In this document: in pieces, positions 57,921 to 64,000 of the stretch
How positions within the stretch are numbered: position 1 is the stretch's first letter
Layout of the letters: the number at the start of each line of letters is the position of its first letter
Source of the DNA: Datisca glomerata
Taxonomy: Eukaryota > Streptophyta > Magnoliopsida > Cucurbitales > Datiscaceae
Length of the DNA: 64,000 bases
Reading direction: 5' to 3'
NCBI GenBank assembly: GCA_003255025.1
Contig: QANY01009342.1
Coordinates: 372,001-436,000, forward strand
Made by a program: the position numbers and the translations under genes
Notes under the pieces: model-generated
Databases searched by the model: none
What the model saw: only the letters and a program-made list of their open reading frames with translations
Told to the model about the DNA's origin: nothing

Positions 57921-59700
57921 AGGGGTCGTTTATTTCTGGGTTTTCGCGTGGTAAAATTTGTGTTAAATTTATTTTTCAGCACTTTATCATATGTATTACA
58001 AGTACTCTCATTTGTCATGGTAAAATTATTTAGCTTGGTAAAATAACAATCTCACATTACTTTCCCGCAAAAATCTATTTTACCAAACAATTTTCCCATC
58101 TTACAACACATCTACACATTTTTTATAATAACTTTTATTTTCTCAAATCCCCATAAAAATACCATTATTTGTTTCAATTATTCTTACTTGATTTTGATAT
58201 TTTATTTTCTTGAAGATCAAAACCTCATAAAAGTGTTGTAAAAATATCTTGATCCTGGTGGAATCGAAACAGTCATGATACTGAATTTTAAGAATTTTTT
58301 CGTCCCTTCTGACTCGTCCGTCAACTCGTCTCGGGGTCGTCTCGTGAGATTATGATACGCACATTAATTGGAATGAATGAAATAAAATATTAAGTTTGAA
58401 TTAAGGATAGATAAACTTTTCATATATATAAAATCTAAAATCTAAATTATTAGAATACATGTTAATAATATCAAATATTTTTTTTGAAATTAAAATTAGG
58501 TTCTTCCCTAAAATAAATATTATTCATAAACTACCAATATTTAGAAAATACTAAATTTATAAAGGATAATATAACTGAATAGTTTATCACGTCTCATTTT
58601 TTGTGTGGCGGACCGGACCCGTTGGATGAAACCACGAATGAGGGATCTCTCAATCATTTATATTCAGTTTAAGATTGTATTTAACCAAAATATAAAAAAA
58701 ATTACATCATTGTTCGTTTTGTTAGTGTGGAAGAGCTAAATATTTTACTCGTTCCTGCCAGAGCGGAAAGATATTGATAACCATGGTATACATGTCTACT
58801 GAAAAAGTACATGTAACTGGAAAACTGTAATGTATTATTAAATATTTTAATATTTTAATATAAATTACGGTTATTTGTACCAAATTAATTATATAATAAT
58901 TAATTTATAATATCAGAGAAAATTTAATCAAACACGGCATGAATTATTAAGATTTTTAGTAGTTGCTAATAGAGAATATATACAAAATTTTGCTATGTAA
59001 TTTTTGATCGAGCACGAAGTGAAAATTTATTTAAGGGCCGAAGATTTGTGCCATAACAAAGACAACTGAATACCCACAAATGTGTATAAATAGGTGGCCA
59101 GGTGGATAATGTTGAGTTATTTTATCATCCTCTTGTACCGTTTTTAACATCCTCTTCTACCATTCTTAACACTTCCATAGTTATACCCTATGGAAGTTAT
59201 GCCCTATGGAAGTTAAATCATCGGTTTGTGACCATCCCTTCAGGGGGTATTTCGTCATGAGAATATATTAGAATCAATCATCAATTAAAGAATAGGGTTG
59301 TAACTAATATGAACATTTACAAATTCATTTTTTTCATCTAAGTCAATTTGAACAGTTATTTTTTATTCAAACCTAATCGACTCAACATTTGCCATCTCAT
59401 TTTATTTATATATAGCCATCTACTATTTAACCAATCGAGGATTTTAAGAAGAGAAACATTTTTTCATCCCAATTTATTTTACACAACTTTCTTTATATAA
59501 TATTATTTTTGCGCGAATGCATGCATTAATAGTCTAACTTAATTAGCCTAAAAAGAAATGTAATTATTTATAATAGAAAATAAAAATAATATAAGAAAAC
59601 TGTGTGTTTGTTGAAAAATTCGAAATTATTATAAATGAGGTTTTTCCATAGGAAAGACCGTGACGAGAAATTATAGTGAGTACTGATCATAATGTGATTG
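57921..59700. other. Unassigned AT-rich sequence with a small Copia fragment
   Basis: No gene is supported. The left edge 'ggtcgtttatttctgggttt' looks like the terminus of a small DNA element, but I see no matching end. The block 58996-59095 duplicates part of the neighbouring Copia integrase region. Another short repetition of 'ccctatggaagtta' occurs near 59185-59215. Confidence 0.45.
58996..59095 (-). repeat. Duplicated 100-bp piece of the Copia integrase region
   Basis: It matches 55833-55920 almost base for base, including 'aagatttgtgccataacaaa' and 'gacaactgaatacccacaaa', in the same orientation. The source lies 3.1 kb to the left in the Copia relic. Confidence 0.9.
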
Positions 59701-60290
59701 GTAATCGTATGTGTTAGATTTAAGGGCGTTGGTCATAATATGATCGGTAATCGTGTGTTAGATTTAGGACGGTTCGGTTCGTCGATTAGTAATATATTAT
59801 ATAATCGAACTGAATTCATTGGTTACATAAATTACTGAATCGAACTAAACTGATGTAACCATTAGAACCGAACCGTATGAAACCAAAATAATCGGTTCGA
59901 TTTAATTGTTTATGACCGGTTCGGCTGAACTGTACATGTTACAAACTAAGCAATCAAAAGGAACATTTACCATTAAGAATAATAGGATCCATATGTGGGG
60001 TTTGGGATAGACAAGAGAGGTTTGGAATAATCAAATTAGCTAAGGTACAAGAATTACATACAAACAACCGAAACTTCTCTAAACAATAAGAGGTAGACGA
60101 ATCTGGATAAAAGAAGTAGAGGCAGACTAATCGAAACAAAATAAGCAGAAGGACGGAATAAGCAGATCTATGTTTTATTTTTAAACAATCAAAACAGAAT
60201 AAAAAAATGGAAAATTTTCTAAATTTGGAACCTTAATTTAGCTTCAAAGAAACAGAGAGTGACGAGCTCGAGCTTCAGATGCGAAGCAAA

Positions 60291-60514
60291 CAGAGACAGT
60301 GCTTCGATAGAGACGATGGAAGCTTCGAGTTAGGGAAACTTGATGATGGAAGATGGTGAACTCACGACGGGGAGAGAGGCAGAGATAGTGCTTCGACAGC
60401 GACAATGGAAGCTTCGAGCTGGGGGAGACGAGGAGATGACGACGAACTAACGAGGAGAGAGAGGCATAAAGATTGTGCTTCGACGAAAACGATGGACAAG
60501 CGAGGGAGAGAGGA
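60291..60514. repeat. Imperfect 85-89-bp tandem repeats, 2.6 copies
   Basis: Units start at 60291, 60380 and 60465. They share 'gtgcttcga', 'gatggaagcttcgag' and a terminal 'ggagagagg'. The third is shortened. Divergence between units is moderate. Confidence 0.85.
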
Positions 60515-60616
60515 GAGGCGTGAGGGAGAGAGATTAGGAATTTTGGGTTTGGATTAAAAAATGGCCTTTTTTCTTTATATTTGATTTGATAATTTAGGTC
60601 TAATGTTTTAATTAAT

Positions 60617-60634
60617 AATATATATATATATATA
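60617..60634. repeat. (TA)n microsatellite
   Basis: A simple TA run of about nine units within the possible hAT-like element. Confidence 0.9.
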
Positions 60635-61141
60635 ATGGTGTAATCAGTTCTAACCAATTATAAATTTATTATAGAATATAACCGAATTGAAAGTTCAGTT
60701 ATGTAATTTAACCGAACTGATTATAATTAATAAAAATAAAAGGATCGATCTAACCGATTCGATCGATTCACAAAAATTCTGCATACCTCTAATTAGATTA
60801 AACAATAAACGATTAAAATCTGTTTAATTAAAAAAATTCAATAAATTTGCTTTTTTTATTTTTATCCAAAACAGATTAGAATAGTTCAAATTAAAATCAA
60901 CAGAAAAAATAAAGAGGGTGGATCTCATGTCACATCGTGGCCGGTAAATAGGATAACTTCTCCAAATCAATTACGTCGTCCCTAGATCGTCGTGTCGTCA
61001 GATCACCCTTCCTTTGCTGGCACTCGGATCAAAATCAAATTTCGCGAGATACAGTTCCGTCGAGATACAGACAATATTCTGAATCAAAATCGTAGTTAGT
61101 AATACCAGAACGAAAAGCAGATTGTTTCCTACAGGAAAGCC

Positions 61142-61648
61142 ATGTCTTTCTCCGAAATGTTTGCCATATTCTTCTTCCTCTTCCTCCTCCAATCGCCATT
61201 GTCCCTGTCGTCGACCATCGGCGATAATCCGGCGTCGGCTTATGACGTAATCCAAGATTTCAACTTCCCTATTGGTATTCTCCCAAAGGGTATCCTAGGC
61301 TACGAACTGGACGAGAGCACTGGGAAGTTTAAGGCATTTTTGAACGGTTCGTGCGGTTTCTCTCTAGAGGGTTCTTACCAATTGAAGTATAAATCTACCA
61401 TCAGTGGCTACATCACCAACGATAGGCTGGCGAGTCTAAGTGGAGTCAGCGTGAAGATCTTGTTTCTCTGGCTGAACATCGTGGAGGTCGTACGGAACGG
61501 TGAGGAGCTTGAGCTTTCGGTTGGGGTTGCGTCTGCGTCTTTCCCGATAGATAATTTCTACGAGTGCCCGCAATGTGGATGTGGATTGGATTGCAATAAT
61601 GGTCAAGTAAGGAAGCTTAGAACAAACCTTTTTGCTTCCTCAATTTAA
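61142..61648 (+). CDS. DUF538 family secreted protein (paralogue 3)
   Basis: This intact single exon encodes 168 residues with a full DUF538 domain. The signal peptide (MFAIFFFLFLLQSPLSLSS) spans about 1-24. The domain carries FNFPIGILPKGILGYELDESTGKFKAFLNGS with sequon N68 next to C71, then YKSTISGYIT, KILFLWLNIVEVVR, VASASFPIDNFYECPQ and the CGCGLDC cluster (C145, C147, C151). An extra Cys at 142 replaces the Ser of its paralogues and could alter disulphide pairing. By eye it is closest to the protein at 18546 (shared LWLNIVEVVR and FPID-FYE). It is on the same strand as the other two but 40 kb away. Codon use is more GC-rich than in the others. AATAAA lies at 61731-61736. No clear TATA box is seen. 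Function is unknown beyond the family. Confidence 0.93.
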   Translation: MSFSEMFAIFFFLFLLQSPLSLSSTIGDNPASAYDVIQDFNFPIGILPKGILGYELDESTGKFKAFLNGSCGFSLEGSYQLKYKSTISGYITNDRLASLSGVSVKILFLWLNIVEVVRNGEELELSVGVASASFPIDNFYECPQCGCGLDCNNGQVRKLRTNLFASSI

Positions 61649-61730
61649 TAGCAGTCCATATGTATTGAATTTGTTGATTTCATTTTACGGGAATTCCAAT
61701 TGTGAATGTCTTTAATTTGCCAACTGAGTG

Positions 61731-61736
61731 AATAAA
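61731..61736 (+). terminator. Candidate polyadenylation signal, DUF538 gene 3
   Basis: AATAAA in 'gagtgaataaattcaa' lies 83 bases after the stop codon of the gene at 61142. Confidence 0.55.
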
Positions 61737-64000
61737 TTCAATTATTTATTTGGTTGGTTTTGATTGACATATTATCATCTGAGTTTGTTTACGCCAGGTT
61801 ATTTTCTGGGTAAAGTCTTGGTGCAGAAGTTGATTTTGGATTGATTGAGAAAATCTGAGAATGGGACCTGGTTTTGGAGCATCCATAAATGACAACATTT
61901 GAGGTTGAAATATGACGATGGAATGTGTTTATTTCATTTGGTTTGGATCCTGTTGTATAAATCAAACCTGGTTTGCTGTGAAGTGTGTGAATATGATTTA
62001 CTGGAAAGATCATGGTACAATTTCGATATGTTAGGTATAGTCTACGTCCTGAAGATTAAAAGAATGATATGTGAGGTCAATAGGTTTAATTTCTTGTTAT
62101 TTTGGGATCTTCACATGAGTTTTAATCTAAGTTTCTTGTACTAACTTAATAACGGGACATATAACTTGTCAAAGCAAGTAGGCTTCACTGGATAAACTGC
62201 AATTTGGTATACTGTGGGAGATTTTTCACTTGAAAACGGAAACTATCTGATGCGTCGTTAGTGGTGTTACTGAATGCAGAAATTTTTGTTAGTCGAGTTG
62301 AAAATTAGAGGTTGACTGCATTTATTTTTTGTAATCATCTGTAGTGATCAGAATTAATCACAATATATAGCTTAATGATTGGACCATTAGCTGCCAATTG
62401 TTGTAGCCTTTTATATATTGAATGTTACCTTTAAGGTTGGTCACAAGAAATCTGAACAGAGTTTAATGGAGTTCCCCTTCATTACCATCTCCTATTTTGT
62501 TACATATATGGAGAGATCTTCACATTTGCTCGAGATAGATTTCTCCGAGTTAGATTTTGAATTGCGAACTATATTATTTGTCTGAAATAGATTAAGGTGT
62601 GATAGGTATGATCTTTCTGCTTCCCTTGCTTAAGTTGTTATAGCACACAATGGCCTACATATTAATTCCAAGGTTTGAGGCAAATATTATGTGATCGCTT
62701 CAAAGTTCGATGATTATGTTTTCTTTGTTGGAAGACCTGTGGAACATGTGCATGCCTTTCTTTTCCTATCTTATTGGAAATACTTGCATTTGGTTGTCTG
62801 AAAATCTGAGATACTGTGCTCATTTCAGGTGTAAGAAACCACTTTGGTCTGAATAAATCACTTGAAATGTTGGAATGTTTATGTATTCTTTGTTTCTCAA
62901 ATGTTTAGTTCTATGTATGGAAGAATCATGTGAATTGTCATTAATCATTGTCAATAGATGGAAATTTTAGTAGTTCAGTAAGAAGTGGAGAGTTTGTTCT
63001 AGCTGGCATAATATTCTGTTTTTGGAGTTGGTAGTGTGGGCTCTGTCTCTCAGCTAATCTATTCTAAGTTCTAAGAACAGACTTTGTATAATGCTTGATT
63101 CGTTTAGGAACTACTTGAAGTTGATGCTATGCTTGTTTGCTTATTCAACTTATTATTATTTTTTAACTTTTGTAATAATTTTACGAACAGATTAAGATTT
63201 TAAGTAAGTCTGAAACTTGGCGAGTTTGAGTCATAGAATCTTTAATTCTGGTTTTAAAATTTCTATTGACAAGTTTTGTAATATCTATGTTAAGAACCGT
63301 TCTCAAATAGGATTACCAGGGTTTTGGGATTTGGTTTAATGACTTTTTGCCAATCGTAGAGGTAGTTTGTGATCTCTGGGTCGTCCGATCAGAGTGGAAC
63401 AGCTCAGATCATACCTGAGCTGAAAAAAAATCATTTTTATGCTTTATCAGTTGGATAGTTAGATAGTTATGAACTGTTCAGATCTGGTCGAATAATTCAA
63501 AACATTCTAACCCTTAATTATAGGGTTTTGGAACTGCCGAGAACCCAAACCCCACGGGTTGAGATATTAAAACTTTTAGGCAACAATTCAATGTTTCTTC
63601 AATTGCATCATTCAAAACTCATAATCTTTGTTTAAAAAACAGATTCATTATCAGTATCTCCGCGGATAATTTTTAGTTACAAATATACAAACACAAAATG
63701 ATTAGGGACTGAGCAATTAAATAAAATTGTTTCTCTTTCAAACAAAAAATAATTGAAGGCTTTGGAAATATATATNATATTATCAATAACCAGCCATAAT
63801 AGGCGGTGAACAGTTTAATTAAGCAGATTTTGAAGTAGAAACAGTTAATAACAGTAATTATCCCCATCAGGTTTGGCTTTGATACCAAAATGCGCGGAAT
63901 TGGACAGTATTTATGAGGGGTATTAAGAGGGAAGAAATAATACAATTAATACTGTATTAATAAATAGTAAAACAAGTTACTGTATTGAGGTGTAAGATTA
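61737..64000. other. Right end of window, no supported gene
   Basis: AT-rich sequence without a recognisable gene, repeat or RNA. Small frames (61789-62013, 61899-62144, 63673-63945) have no known domain. One undetermined base (N) is present near 63776. Introns or UTRs of a neighbouring gene beyond the window cannot be excluded. Confidence 0.55.

Larger units (their letters stand above)
59760..60790. mobile_element. Possible non-autonomous hAT-like element
   Basis: Both flanks are rich in GGTTCGGTTCG/CCGAACCGAA-type sequence. The right end read backwards begins 'tagaggtatgcagaa', like hAT-type termini. The centre (60291-60514) holds tandem repeats and is much more GC-rich than the flanks. 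I cannot show a clear inverted terminus on the left or an 8-bp target duplication, so the limits and class are tentative. The minus-strand frame 60244-60657 is made of these repeats and has no known domain. Confidence 0.35.

Noticed and set aside
60998..61255. Minus-strand frame overlapping the start of DUF538 gene 3
   Set aside because: Its Glu-rich part is the antisense of the signal-peptide coding sequence; no independent support.

Overview
This is AT-rich nuclear DNA of a eudicot-like flowering plant. Four intact single-exon protein genes sit in a large amount of nested, decayed transposable-element sequence. The plant origin is shown by plant-specific gene families (DUF538 and ATL-type RING-H2 ligases), plant Copia, Gypsy and LINE relics with their usual primer-binding sites, and an inserted piece of chloroplast DNA. 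I cannot name the species.

Layout. 1-6.1 kb: rearranged Copia LTR pieces of two families, called here A (LTR about 2.2 kb) and B (LTR about 1.8 kb). 6.1-8.8 kb: a minus-strand Copia relic interrupted by a B LTR. 9.2-10.0 kb: a minus-strand ATL RING-H2 gene. 10-14 kb: no recognisable gene. 14.3-16.7 kb: another minus-strand Copia relic. 18.5-21.2 kb: two plus-strand DUF538 genes 1.66 kb apart. 22.2-51.4 kb: a transposon nest made of a LINE split by a 14.1-kb Gypsy element with an AAGAC target duplication, a Copia A element inside that Gypsy element followed by an inversion, a second Copia A element carrying a chloroplast trnG-trnfM insert, and a Copia B relic. 51.4-53.3 kb: a recent tandem duplication and Helitron-like AT-rich repeats. 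53.5-57.9 kb: one more Copia relic. 58-61 kb: unassigned sequence and a possible non-autonomous hAT-like element with internal tandem repeats. 61.1-61.6 kb: a third plus-strand DUF538 gene. 61.7-64 kb: no gene seen.

Function. The three DUF538 proteins are close paralogues. Each has a signal peptide, an N-glycosylation sequon beside a conserved cysteine, and a C-terminal CGCGxxC motif, so they look like small secreted proteins from one tandem family that the transposon nest has split. The ATL gene encodes a membrane-anchored E3 ubiquitin ligase and has no evident link to them. The retroelements are all broken by stops, frameshifts, deletions or an inversion and none looks autonomous. I found no clear new biological system. 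The most informative points are the reconstructable insertion and inversion history, the chloroplast insert with CpG-type decay, and the split DUF538 cluster.
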